From contig JASMKV010000417.1 in NCBI GenBank assembly GCA_030749035.1, forward strand, positions 1-33,299: a DNA stretch of 33,299 nt, read 5' to 3'. The stretch is from Myxococcota bacterium (GTDB lineage Bacteria; Myxococcota; XYA12-FULL-58-9; JASMKV01). Under the pieces are notes generated by a model. The model was given only the letters and a program-made list of their open reading frames with translations, was not told the origin of the DNA and did not search any database. The position numbers and the translations under genes were made by a program. The first letter of the stretch is position 1. Each line of letters begins with the position of its first letter. This document shows, one piece after another, positions 19,936 through 27,185 of the stretch.

Positions 19936-20694
19936 GTCCAATCCAATAAATGGCTTTTGGGTGCGTGGATGGGTAAATCGATCCAAATTGATGTGATAAG
20001 CTTCTTCAAGAATATCTTTTTGTAAGACCTCTTGTGGGGTTCCATCATGAGTGATCTTTGTGTCGTGCAGGAGAATAATTCGGTCGCAAGTTTGTGAGGC
20101 AATATTAAGGTCGTGAACTGCCATAAAAATGAGCGCCCCGTTTGTCGCTCTTGCTCTTAGAGCAATAAGTAATTTACTTGTGTGTCGATAGTCTAAGGGG
20201 GCGCTTGGCTCATCCAGCAAAATTAAAGGCGTTTGTCTTAAAAGTGTTTGGGCAAGCATGACAATTTGTTGCTGACCGATTGACAATTCTGAAAAGTAAT
20301 CATGCATTGATTTTTCAAAACCCAATTCATTTAAAATAGATAAGACACGTTCGGGGACTTTGGGCGAAGCAAAAAAAGGATCTTGGCTTGCCAAGCCCAT
20401 GGCCACAATTTCTTCAACTCGAAAAGGAAATGTGTGATTAATCGCTTGGCCGGCATAGGAGCAAAGTTCTGAACGTTGCCTGCGATTTTGCTTCTCGAGA
20501 ACGATGTCATTCAGGGTTATTTGCCCGCGATAAGAAATCGTGCCCGCCATGGCTTTTAATAAGGTTGATTTGCCTGCTCCATTTGCCCCAATAACGCCGA
20601 TAACTTCAGAGCCTGAAGAGGTGATGTTAATCTTTTCGAGGACACGGTGATGACCGTAGGCGAGGTCTATATTTTGCGCATGAAATACGGACAT
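19930..20694 (-). CDS. ABC transporter ATPase, iron-chelate/cobalamin type (FecE/HmuV/BtuD-like)
   Basis: The 254-aa protein is a single nucleotide-binding domain. Walker A GANGAGKS is at 36-43, the Q-loop lies near AGQAINHTFPFRVEEIVAMG (82-100), the signature is LSIGQ at 137-141 (usual LSGGQ), Walker B LILLDEP at 157-163 and the H-loop AVHDLN with His194. The pattern around PFRVEEIVAMG is typical of ATPases that import siderophores, haem or B12. No permease or binding-protein gene is in the window, so its partners must be elsewhere. Its ATG overlaps the stop of the upstream lipoprotein gene by one base, suggesting translational coupling, and it follows hemA in the same direction. Confidence 0.9.
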   Translation of the reverse strand: MSVFHAQNIDLAYGHHRVLEKINITSSGSEVIGVIGANGAGKSTLLKAMAGTISYRGQITLNDIVLEKQNRRQRSELCSYAGQAINHTFPFRVEEIVAMGLASQDPFFASPKVPERVLSILNELGFEKSMHDYFSELSIGQQQIVMLAQTLLRQTPLILLDEPSAPLDYRHTSKLLIALRARATNGALIFMAVHDLNIASQTCDRIILLHDTKITHDGTPQEVLQKDILEEAYHINLDRFTHPRTQKPFIGLDL

Positions 20695-21179
20695 TAAGGA
20701 ATAAGCTCTTCATATTGGAACAATTCCAATAGCAAGTCGCTTTCTTTTGCGGTGGGTTCGAGCGCTTTAGCCATTTCAAACATCATACGTGCATTTTCCA
20801 AAAGGACAGGATCTCTGACGGCCGAGCCGCGTATGAGGTAGATTTTACCGAGCATTAAATTTGCAGGTGCTAAAAAAGGATAAATGGTAATGGCTTCTTT
20901 AAGTAATCCTTCGGCTTCAAAGTAGGCGCCTTTACGGTAATAGTCCTCGCTTTGGTTAAAGAGAATTTTAGCTTGGCGCATATCTTCAGGGTGGGGTTCG
21001 AAGACGACGGATTTAAGTTTCATTGTTCGTTTTTCGCGATAGGGCTTAGCTGCGCTTTGAGGGCTTGTTTTAACGGGTTTATAAAAACGTCTCTGCCTGT
21101 ACCACGCAGATTTTTGACAGGAAGTCAGCGCCATGCCAATAAGCAATAAAAATGTGAGTCGTTTTATCGGCATCTTCAT
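20694..21179 (-). CDS. TPR-like lipoprotein
   Basis: The 161-aa protein has a lipoprotein signal MKMPIKRLTFLLLIGMALTSC with lipid site Cys21. A basic linker follows (RQRRFYKPVK, KPYREKRTMK). The C-terminal half is helical with TPR-like spacing: AKILFNQSEDYYRKGAYFEAE, LLKEAITIYPFLAPANLMLG and ENARMMFEMAKALEPTAKES. It is probably a periplasmic scaffold protein attached to a membrane. The start at 21179 was chosen for the signal; an in-frame reading up to 21362 overlaps hemA. It lies 43 bp after hemA and overlaps the ABC ATPase gene by one base. No specific function is recognised. Confidence 0.75.
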   Translation of the reverse strand: MKMPIKRLTFLLLIGMALTSCQKSAWYRQRRFYKPVKTSPQSAAKPYREKRTMKLKSVVFEPHPEDMRQAKILFNQSEDYYRKGAYFEAEGLLKEAITIYPFLAPANLMLGKIYLIRGSAVRDPVLLENARMMFEMAKALEPTAKESDLLLELFQYEELIP

Positions 21180-21222
21180 GTTGCTCTTTACCACATGACA
21201 AATGTTAAGGCAGCATGCAAGT

Positions 21223-22617
21223 TCATGATTCACCTTCGAGTTCAGACTTCTCTTTTGTGTGCCCCTGCACACCGGATTGGGGGCTGGGATCATGATCCAG
21301 ATGTCTAAAGAGGTCGCGTACGATTTCCAGGCGCTCCAGGCCGTTTTCGGCTTGTTTGGCATAAGATTTTATCGAGACCATAGGGCCATGCATAATTTTG
21401 TTGACGATTGCCCGGGTTGCTTCATTAAGCGTTTCTTGACCTTCTTTGTCGAGATGCGCATTGTATTTTTCAATCTCTTCTTGCCGGATTTTTTCAATGG
21501 CATCTTTGAGCGTTAATATAAATGGCGCTGCATTTAATTGGTTTTGCCAATCTTTTAGCTTTTTAATTTCCTTTTGAATGATTTCTTCAACCAAAGGAAT
21601 TTCTTTTTTACGAAGCGCCAGATTATGATCGACCACTCGGCCTAAGGCGGAGATGTCATGCACGAAAGTATTGGGGCGTAGATTAACGTCTTTGGCAATA
21701 TTACGCGGCAAGCCTAAGTCGATTAAGGCCAAAGGCCGATTTTCGACATTTTGTCGGCAAGATTCCAGAAGCGTTTTGTTGATGATGGGGCTGTCGGTTT
21801 TTATTGTGCTTACAATAATATTGGCTTTTTTAAGCCCATCCGAAATGTTTTCTAAAGGAATGAAATCACCTTGCACCTGCATGGCTAATTGCTGGCCTCT
21901 TTCCGGGCTTCTGTTTGCAATCGTTATTTTCCCTGCGCCCTTTTGGACAAAGTGCTCAGCCACCAATCGACCAGTATCTCCAGCGCCAATAACTAAAATA
22001 TGTTGCTTGCTTAAATCGCTATAAATACGTTGGCATAGTTGAACGGCAGCAGATGCGATTGACACAGCTCCCGCACCGATGTCGGTCCGCACTCTGCACT
22101 CTTTTGCTGCTTTGAAGGCATGTCTTGTGATGGCCTCAAAAGCAGGGCTCATTTGTGTGTAAGATTGTCTGCGCGCCAGCGCACTTTTCATTTGACCCGT
22201 GATTTGGGCCTCTCCAACAATCATGGAGTCGAGCCCGCAGGCCACGCGAAAAAGGTGTTGTACGCTTTCCGTGCCAAACTTTTCATACCAATGGGATTTC
22301 TGGGGAAACCGGTGGTCACCAACAACTTTTTCAAGCGTTGTTGCGAGTGTTGCGGCACAGTTCTTTTCTTCTTGGGCCAGGCAATAAATTTCTGTTCTAT
22401 TGCAGGTTGAAACGATGAAAGAATCTTTAAATAGATGTTCTGAATGTGTGTCGTCAGAGATTGATAGAAGTTGATAAAAATTGTCTATTTCTTGATCGCT
22501 AAGCGCCACTTTTTCAAGAATATCAATCGGTGTACTTTTAATATTGACGCCGATCATTGAAAAACGATTCAATGAGGGAAAAGAGGCATGGATTTCCGAA
22601 GTTTCTTGTTGGCTCAT
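21223..22617 (-). CDS. hemA: Glutamyl-tRNA reductase
   Basis: The 464-aa protein catalyses the first committed step of the C5 tetrapyrrole pathway, reducing glutamyl-tRNA to glutamate semialdehyde. The catalytic Cys72 is in STCNRTEIYC, the substrate region reads GLDSMIVGEAQITGQMKSA, and the NADPH-binding loop is LVIGAGDTGRLVAEHF near 206. The C-terminal helical dimerisation domain is present. In the usual N-terminal motif GxNHKxAP the His is replaced (GVNIKSTP). The ATG overlaps the hemX stop in an ATGA, so translation is probably coupled. A hemA on the C5 route fits a proteobacterium outside the alpha class. Confidence 0.95.
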   Translation of the reverse strand: MSQQETSEIHASFPSLNRFSMIGVNIKSTPIDILEKVALSDQEIDNFYQLLSISDDTHSEHLFKDSFIVSTCNRTEIYCLAQEEKNCAATLATTLEKVVGDHRFPQKSHWYEKFGTESVQHLFRVACGLDSMIVGEAQITGQMKSALARRQSYTQMSPAFEAITRHAFKAAKECRVRTDIGAGAVSIASAAVQLCQRIYSDLSKQHILVIGAGDTGRLVAEHFVQKGAGKITIANRSPERGQQLAMQVQGDFIPLENISDGLKKANIIVSTIKTDSPIINKTLLESCRQNVENRPLALIDLGLPRNIAKDVNLRPNTFVHDISALGRVVDHNLALRKKEIPLVEEIIQKEIKKLKDWQNQLNAAPFILTLKDAIEKIRQEEIEKYNAHLDKEGQETLNEATRAIVNKIMHGPMVSIKSYAKQAENGLERLEIVRDLFRHLDHDPSPQSGVQGHTKEKSELEGES

Positions 22618-23459
22618 GAGTTGAACCCGTGAAACGAGGTTCTGATAAACATCGCGCCAAGTACAGCAATAATCGCAACACTAAAGCCAAATAGGGATAA
22701 ATAGATTGCGCGAATATTGCGCCAGCCTAATTTAAAATATGCGATGATGGTAAAGACGTAAATAAACCAGATCATGATTGTGGCCATAAATTGTGGATCG
22801 TAAATAAATTGCGAGCCCATTTTGAACGACATCAGCATGCCAAGTAAAATGGCTAAAGAGAATGCACACCAGCCGAGCAAGGCGGCACCAAAACTCATTT
22901 GTATAAGTGTATCGAGCGATGGAAGGCGGTCAAAAATAAGTCCAAAATTTTGCTTTTTTAACGCTCGATAGAGAAGAAATGCCATAAAACTATAGGCCGC
23001 ACCGACAAAAAAACCTGAATAGCCAAAGACAGCAAAGACCAAATGCATTCCGAAGAGAGGGGTTGCAAGAATCTCTGAGCCAGGGGTAATGGCGTGGGGT
23101 AAAAGCCCCGAGGCAATAAGCTGCAAGAGGACAATAAAGCTTAAGACAAAGCAGCCTGTTTCTTTTATGCCTTGAATTTTTTCAACATAAAGATAGATCG
23201 TGCAAATGGCCAAGGCAATCATGGATAAGACTTCCGCAAGATTGGCCATGGGGAACCGGTCATAAGCGCCAAACCGCAGCAAAAAGAAGCATAAATGTGT
23301 GCAAAAAGTGGCCACCAAAAGTTTTGTGCAGGTGCGTTTTGCAAAATCATCATGCCGCACAAAATAGATCGTGTAATTTATTGCGGTCACCCCATAGAGG
23401 AGTGGCAAGAGCGCGACGAGAACATCCATAAAGAAAGACATGGGGGTACAATTAGCCAT
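22614..23459 (-). CDS. hemX: HemX/CcsA-like cytochrome c assembly family membrane protein
   Basis: The 281-aa protein has about eight hydrophobic segments, beginning with DVLVALLPLLYGVTAINYTIYFV and ending with LSLFGFSVAIIAVLGAMFI. This layout, next to hemA, matches HemX, a CcsA-related membrane protein thought to influence glutamyl-tRNA reductase amount. The CcsA Trp-rich haem loop is not intact: the corresponding stretch reads GSQFIYDPQFMATIMIWF with Trp mostly replaced. That favours HemX over a true cytochrome c synthase. I chose the ATG at 23459 with GGCGG upstream; a TTG at 23477 is possible. Its stop overlaps the hemA start. Confidence 0.82.
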   Translation of the reverse strand: MANCTPMSFFMDVLVALLPLLYGVTAINYTIYFVRHDDFAKRTCTKLLVATFCTHLCFFLLRFGAYDRFPMANLAEVLSMIALAICTIYLYVEKIQGIKETGCFVLSFIVLLQLIASGLLPHAITPGSEILATPLFGMHLVFAVFGYSGFFVGAAYSFMAFLLYRALKKQNFGLIFDRLPSLDTLIQMSFGAALLGWCAFSLAILLGMLMSFKMGSQFIYDPQFMATIMIWFIYVFTIIAYFKLGWRNIRAIYLSLFGFSVAIIAVLGAMFIRTSFHGFNS

Positions 23460-23528
23460 CGTGAAAGCCGCCGTCAACTGTCAAATGCGAGATTCACATG
23501 CTTTAGAGTACCCCCTTTGCTTTTTAAT

Positions 23529-23819
23529 TTAGGGATTGGTGTGTTGTGCTTTGCGCTCCTGGACTCGAATATGCGGCCTAAGGCGTTTGAGCAGCTTTTT
23601 ACCTATACCTTCAACACGCAAGAGATCGACAGGCCGCCTAAAAGCACGTCTCTGTCGGTAAAGTACGATAGAGAGTGCTCGTTTTCGCCCAATGCCGGGT
23701 AGGCCTAAAAGTTGGCTGTACTTCGCGGTATTAATATTAAGAATATCATGATTTGTATTTGATGCAGATATGGGTTGCGAGGCGCCCAGCATAAGCATCA
23801 AAATGAGAGGTTGCAGCAT
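23529..23819 (-). CDS. ComEA-like helix-hairpin-helix DNA-binding protein, exported
   Basis: The 96-aa protein has a short signal sequence (MLQPLILMLMLGASQPISAS). Two helix-hairpin-helix motifs follow: LLGLPGIGRKRALSIVLYR (about residues 37-55) and LLRVEGIGKKLLKRLRPHI (about 66-84), introduced by NINTAKYSQ. This is the ComEA C-terminal DNA-binding module, which in transformable bacteria captures incoming double-stranded DNA in the periplasm. Other competence genes are not visible in the window, so a role in uptake is an inference. It overlaps the 64-aa protein gene by one base and lies 69 bp before hemX. Confidence 0.85.
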   Translation of the reverse strand: MLQPLILMLMLGASQPISASNTNHDILNINTAKYSQLLGLPGIGRKRALSIVLYRQRRAFRRPVDLLRVEGIGKKLLKRLRPHIRVQERKAQHTNP

Positions 23820-24013
23820 TACTTTTGCTCCTGAGTTTTTGGGTTTGGGGTGGCAGGACGAATATGCAGCCGTCCACTCACAGGCAATGCGTCAAGAATC
23901 ACGTTAAGTGATTCATCCCGGTTGACAAACCCTGTACCGATACGACGAAAAAGAGGTTTATCTAATTTTTCGTCTTCAATATTTGTAAATACTTCTTTTA
24001 AACTTTTATTCAT
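23819..24013 (-). CDS. Small conserved-looking protein of 64 aa
   Basis: I cannot assign a function. The sequence is soluble, with a charged N-terminal helix (NKSLKEVFTNIEDEKLDKP), then a compact beta-type segment FRRIGTGFVNRDESLNVILD and ALPVSGRLHIRPA, and a polar tail. The core resembles short hypothetical proteins I recall from deltaproteobacterial genomes, but I could not check this. A strong AAGGAGG lies 6 nt before the ATG, partly inside a leader hairpin. The TAATG overlap with the ComEA-like gene means it is almost certainly the first gene of that operon. Confidence 0.75.
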   Translation of the reverse strand: MNKSLKEVFTNIEDEKLDKPLFRRIGTGFVNRDESLNVILDALPVSGRLHIRPATPNPKTQEQK

Positions 24014-24014
24014 T

Positions 24015-24041
24015 CCTAACCTCCTTGTTATGGTGGTTAGG
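24015..24041 (-). promoter_or_regulatory. Leader hairpin around the Shine-Dalgarno of the 64-aa protein gene
   Basis: CCTAACC (24015-24021) and GGTTAGG (24035-24041) are perfect 7-bp complements flanking a 13-nt loop. On the minus-strand RNA the ribosome site AAGGAGG (24026-24020) lies mostly in this loop and runs two bases into the stem, six bases ahead of the ATG. It could regulate translation. Confidence 0.45.
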
Positions 24042-24067
24042 TTCTTTCCACTTTCCGTGCCAACTTT

Positions 24068-24081
24068 TTATGCCCGCATAA
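24068..24081. promoter_or_regulatory. 14-bp dyad, possible operator
   Basis: TTATGC-CC-GCATAA is a perfect dyad about 55 bp upstream of the 64-aa protein start, in the 144-bp gap that separates it from the phosphoesterase gene. The 2-bp centre makes an RNA hairpin unlikely and a dimeric protein site possible. No second copy was noticed. Confidence 0.25.
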
Positions 24082-24157
24082 GTGGGTGCAGAGGTCATTC
24101 AGTATCAAGATGTCTTATTCTGCGACACAAAACTTATAGGTATGTTGGTGATGAGGA

Positions 24158-25174
24158 TTAATCCAAGCGCTGGTGCTTGAATCTTTTGGTTTTATAAAAA
24201 GCTTTGTTGTTTTTAATAACCATCATCATGGCCATGCCATAGGAGGCTCTGTGATTGTGCATCACCCAGGGAAAGGCGCTCATGGCCCCAGCATTCACAT
24301 GTAGGGTTTTGCTTTTTTTACCCTCTTTGACCGGACTTTTTTGATTGATTTGGACGCCGCGTCCGCCAGCTTCGAGAATATGTCCATAAATGCCAAAGGG
24401 AATCTTTTGGTCTTTGACGAGTTTGGCCAAGCCTTTGTGTCCAACATTTTCACCATCGATAATATAATCGAGTGCATGTTTGCCTTTGCCACGTGGTGGC
24501 CCATGAGAAACAAGTGCTAAAGGGGCGTCATCTTCAGGCAGCAAAGTGTCGAGCATGACCTGCACATCATCATCTTTAAAGAGGCAACTTGAGCTGTACT
24601 GCATAAATCGCTTGTCGTGGTAGCCGGGGACGACCCAGAACTCGATGTCGTCGGCAGCAATTTGTCGAACCCACATTCCGTTGACCAGATTGGGGTACTT
24701 TTCACTGCGTTCTATATAAGCACGTGCAAAGCTTCCGGCACTGTCTATGTTACCGGGCAGCATCAGTATGGGGATTTGAATTTGTGCGAGATATTCAATG
24801 GCATCCACAAGATCAAATTCGTCACGTGAAATATCACCATTGGCAACAATCCATTCCACGCCCTCAGATTTGAACCACTTTATTGACGCATCAAGATTAT
24901 TGCGTGTAGCCTTAGACATGTCTTTAATGGCACCAAGGATACCAATTTTAATATTCTTATCTGCGTCTGGGTTTTCGACGACCATTTTGTGCCCCGTGTG
25001 CGTGTATGTTTTACCCCCGAGCTCAATTTTTCGGGCAGGAGAAAAATCTTTGAGAGGGCCCGGACAAATATGTCTCTGGGCACGCATATAGGCATCCCAG
25101 GAAGGCAATTCATCAGCGAAAGCTGGAGTTGCAAAAGCGCAGAGCATGAGTATGATGGTACAAACGGATTTCAC
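24158..25174 (-). CDS. Exported calcineurin-like metallophosphoesterase, divergent active site
   Basis: The 338-aa protein starts at a GTG (25174) behind AAAGGAAA and carries a signal peptide (VCTIILMLCAFATPAFA). Parts of the metallophosphoesterase pattern are visible: IVANGDISRDEFD (GD motif), MLPGNIDSAGSF (GN-x-D motif), LVSHGPPRGKGKH and GIYGHILEAGG. The first DxH metal motif is not evident; the matching strand reads IKIGILGAIKDMSKA. The usual GHxH reads GHIL. Activity and substrate are therefore uncertain. It would act in the periplasm or outside. It is divergent from hemD with 27 bp between start codons. A longer in-frame reading to 25270 overlaps hemD and lacks an N-terminal signal. Confidence 0.78.
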   Translation of the reverse strand: MKSVCTIILMLCAFATPAFADELPSWDAYMRAQRHICPGPLKDFSPARKIELGGKTYTHTGHKMVVENPDADKNIKIGILGAIKDMSKATRNNLDASIKWFKSEGVEWIVANGDISRDEFDLVDAIEYLAQIQIPILMLPGNIDSAGSFARAYIERSEKYPNLVNGMWVRQIAADDIEFWVVPGYHDKRFMQYSSSCLFKDDDVQVMLDTLLPEDDAPLALVSHGPPRGKGKHALDYIIDGENVGHKGLAKLVKDQKIPFGIYGHILEAGGRGVQINQKSPVKEGKKSKTLHVNAGAMSAFPWVMHNHRASYGMAMMMVIKNNKAFYKTKRFKHQRLD

Positions 25175-25201
25175 GATTTTTCCTTTCTCTGTGGAAAATA
25201 T

Positions 25202-25978
25202 ATGATGAAGCGAGATACTTCTAGCAGGATAAGCCTGGCAGGACAAAGGATCTTGATCACCAGACCGCAAGCGCAGTCTGAGGCTTTGGGCGCATTGCTC
25301 GTGGCCGCTGATGCCGAGGTGGTGGTCTTGCCTTTACTCGAGGTGCATGGCTTGCGCACCGATGAACTGCCCATTAACCTTAAGAAAATAGAGCAAAAAC
25401 AGTATGATACCCTTCTGTTCACATCTGCGAATGCGGTGCGTTTTTTTCTCACACAAGCTTCTGAGCTTGGTTATGACGCCACCTTTTTAAAAGAGCAGCA
25501 GATTTATGCTTTGGGGAGGCAAACCCAGGAGCAACTAAATCGCCTTGGTTGCGCATCTTATTGTGATGACCGCGTACGCAGCTCTGAAGATTTTTTAAGA
25601 ATGTTGATCAATGCTTTTGCAGATGCATTGCCGGGGCAGCATTTTTTTTGGCCACGTGCCTTAAGGGTTCGCGATGTTTTGGCCCAAGGTTTGCGCGAAC
25701 AAGGGGCCCAATGCAGCGAGTGTGTTGTTTATGAAACCCTGGCAATAAAAACAGAAGAGCCTCTGCCAGAGCATTTGGATTGGGTCGTTTTTTCGAGTCC
25801 TTCAGCCATAGACGCGTTTGTAAATGCCTTCAGCACACTTCCCAAAGTACACTATGCTTGTATCGGTGAGGTGAGTGCGCGTCGCCTGCAGGAAGAGGGG
25901 GTTTCTTGTCATGTGATCGCGAAGGAGCCGAGTAACGAAGGCCTGGTTGCGGCGATTATAGATTATCTTTGCCAGTAA
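25202..25978 (+). CDS. hemD: Uroporphyrinogen-III synthase
   Basis: The 258-aa protein shows the two-lobed HemD pattern. It has [20 protein letters not shown] at 11-30, [24 protein letters not shown] at about 80-94, [16 protein letters not shown], the second-lobe [50 protein letters not shown] and [17 protein letters not shown]. It closes and inverts hydroxymethylbilane to uroporphyrinogen III, the branch point to haem, sirohaem and B12. HemD sequences diverge strongly, but the motif order is convincing. Two adjacent ATGs (25202, 25205) are possible starts. Its 3' end overlaps moaC tail-to-tail by 16 bp. Confidence 0.9.
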   Translation: MMKRDTSSRISLAGQRILITRPQAQSEALGALLVAADAEVVVLPLLEVHGLRTDELPINLKKIEQKQYDTLLFTSANAVRFFLTQASELGYDATFLKEQQIYALGRQTQEQLNRLGCASYCDDRVRSSEDFLRMLINAFADALPGQHFFWPRALRVRDVLAQGLREQGAQCSECVVYETLAIKTEEPLPEHLDWVVFSSPSAIDAFVNAFSTLPKVHYACIGEVSARRLQEEGVSCHVIAKEPSNEGLVAAIIDYLCQ

Positions 25979-26442
25979 CCACTTTGGCCACCATCTTTTT
26001 CCAGGAGCCTTAAATCGTTGATCTCCATGGATTTGTCGACAGCTTTGAGCATGTCATAAATCGTCAGGGCAGCAATGCTGGCGGCACATAAAGCTTCCAT
26101 TTCAGCCCCCGTTTTTCCTTCACTGCGGACAAGGCTTTGAATGCGAATGGATTCAGGCTCTACATCAAGTTGGATTTCAACGTGCTGCAATTGGATATTG
26201 TGGCATAGGGGAATTAAATCTGAGGTTTTTTTTGCCGCTTGAATGCCGGCAATACGCGCGGTGGCCAGAACATCACCTTTTTTATTTTGTCCGGCGATAA
26301 GGGCCTGATGTGCAAGGCTGCTGATGCTGATTTTCGCTTCAGCTCTTGCTGTGCGTGTGCTCACGGGCTTATCCCCAACATCAACCATATGCACTTGCCC
26401 ATTTTGATTGATATGGGTCAGAAGTTTTTTTGCGTCAGACAT
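25963..26442 (-). CDS. moaC: Cyclic pyranopterin monophosphate synthase (molybdenum cofactor)
   Basis: The 159-aa protein matches MoaC in length (E. coli 161). It has the family signatures [16 protein letters not shown] at 19-34, [15 protein letters not shown] at 71-85 and [28 protein letters not shown] at 112-139, with the catalytic Asp130 and Lys133. With MoaA it converts GTP to cyclic pyranopterin monophosphate. No other moa gene is in the window. The ATG at 26442 is preferred, with GAAGAG about 8 nt upstream; the longer reading to 26481 has no ribosome site. Its start codon touches the -35 box proposed for the divergent riboswitch transcript. Confidence 0.94.
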   Translation of the reverse strand: MSDAKKLLTHINQNGQVHMVDVGDKPVSTRTARAEAKISISSLAHQALIAGQNKKGDVLATARIAGIQAAKKTSDLIPLCHNIQLQHVEIQLDVEPESIRIQSLVRSEGKTGAEMEALCAASIAALTIYDMLKAVDKSMEINDLRLLEKDGGQSGYWQR

Positions 26443-26443
26443 A

Positions 26444-26472
26444 TTTACACTCTTCATATCTATTGCTAATAC
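26444..26472 (+). promoter_or_regulatory. Candidate promoter of the cobalamin riboswitch transcript
   Basis: TTTACA (26444-26449, five of six matches to TTGACA), a 17-nt spacer, then TAATAC (26467-26472) preceded by TGC as an extended -10. It predicts transcription starting near 26479, right at the 5' side of riboswitch stem P1. The -10 hexamer is only a partial match. Confidence 0.45.
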
Positions 26473-26474
26473 AA

Positions 26475-26660
26475 AGCGCAACGTCTAAGGCGCGAGGAAG
26501 TCCGGTGCGTTTTGTGTGAACAAATCCGGCGCTGCCCCCGCAACTGTTATTGGTGACGAACCTGATAAAGCCACTGATCGTTGGGATTGGGAAGGAGTCA
26601 GGGGAGATGAAGCCATAAGCCAGGAGATTCGGCCTTAGGAGGAATAACAACGTTTCGGGT
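26475..26660 (+). ncRNA. Cobalamin (B12) riboswitch aptamer
   Basis: The core signatures of the cobalamin class occur in order. GGAAGTCCGGTG (26506-26517) and AATCCGG (26523-26529) form the first conserved stem, followed directly by GCGCTGCCCCCGCAACTGT (to 26546). GCCACTG begins at 26570, GGGAAGG falls near 26589, and the B12 box AGCCATAAGCCAGGAGA begins near 26610. CGCAACGT (26477-26484) pairs with ACGTTTCG (26650-26657), with one mismatch, to close P1. It should bind adenosylcobalamin or another cobalamin and repress the downstream genes. It is divergent from moaC and faces the two lipoprotein genes. Confidence 0.95.
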
Positions 26661-26667
26661 GGAAGCG

Positions 26668-26723
26668 CGAGTTCAATTGACTTTTTGATGTCATGACTCG
26701 TTTGCTCCTTCGAATAAAAGGAG
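26668..26723 (+). promoter_or_regulatory. Riboswitch expression platform with SD-sequestering hairpin
   Basis: Downstream of the aptamer are two hairpins. The first pairs CGAGTT (26668-26673) with GACTCG (26695-26700), extended by TGAC/GTCA. The second pairs CTCCTT (26705-26710) with AAGGAG (26718-26723) around a 7-nt loop. The second stem buries the ribosome site GGAG, 7 nt ahead of the ATG at 26731. No T run follows either stem, so control is probably at translation. Confidence 0.6.
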
Positions 26724-26730
26724 AACCTCA

Positions 26731-27171
26731 ATGAAATTATCAGATGTTAAAGCGGCGGGCTTTTTGTTTTTAAGTGGTCTTTTGCTCCTGAGCGCTTGTG
26801 GCGCTGATGCAGAACTTGAAATTTTAGGCAGCTGGAAGAGCAATTATGATGCTCTGGAAAAAATAGATGCAACAAGCTGGACTTCAACAAGCAGTGGGGT
26901 CACCACGACCTATAGTATGGTCAAGTTTGATAATGAGGCCAATATGGTGATCACACAAAATGCCTCCGACGCAAGTTACGATCCAGATAAATTTAATAAG
27001 ATTGTTTGGACTGACATTGTTGAAGACACGTTCTACTATTGCATGGTCGATTACTCGAAAGAGACTGCCGAACTGGCTGAAACGTCGACCGCCAGCGCTG
27101 ACGCCAGCGATCCTGAAAATTCTGGTTGCGGTGGATTTGCCTGGACTCAATTAACCACGCACGTTGAGTAG
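26731..27171 (+). CDS. Riboswitch-controlled lipoprotein, unknown function
   Basis: The 146-aa protein has a clear lipoprotein signal ending LLLLSAC (Cys23). The mature part starts GADAELEILGSWKSNYDALE. The GSW motif followed by beta-type stretches (TTTYSMVKFDNEANMVITQ, FNKIVWTDIVEDTFYYCMVDY) suggests a small lipocalin-like barrel, but that is an impression. Two mature-region Cys (in YYCMVDY and SGCGGFAW) could form a disulfide. An acidic, Ala/Ser-rich stretch lies between them. It is the first gene behind the B12 riboswitch, with GGAG 7 nt before the ATG, so a role in cobalamin capture, cobalt handling or a B12-independent substitute function is inferred. I do not recognise a named family. 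Confidence 0.85.
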   Translation: MKLSDVKAAGFLFLSGLLLLSACGADAELEILGSWKSNYDALEKIDATSWTSTSSGVTTTYSMVKFDNEANMVITQNASDASYDPDKFNKIVWTDIVEDTFYYCMVDYSKETAELAETSTASADASDPENSGCGGFAWTQLTTHVE

Positions 27172-27185
27172 ACCAAATTTTACCG

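Noticed and set aside
24989-25201. Upstream extension of hemD.
   Set aside because: It lies over the phosphoesterase signal-peptide region and has no resemblance to HemD; the motif starts just after the ATG at 25202.
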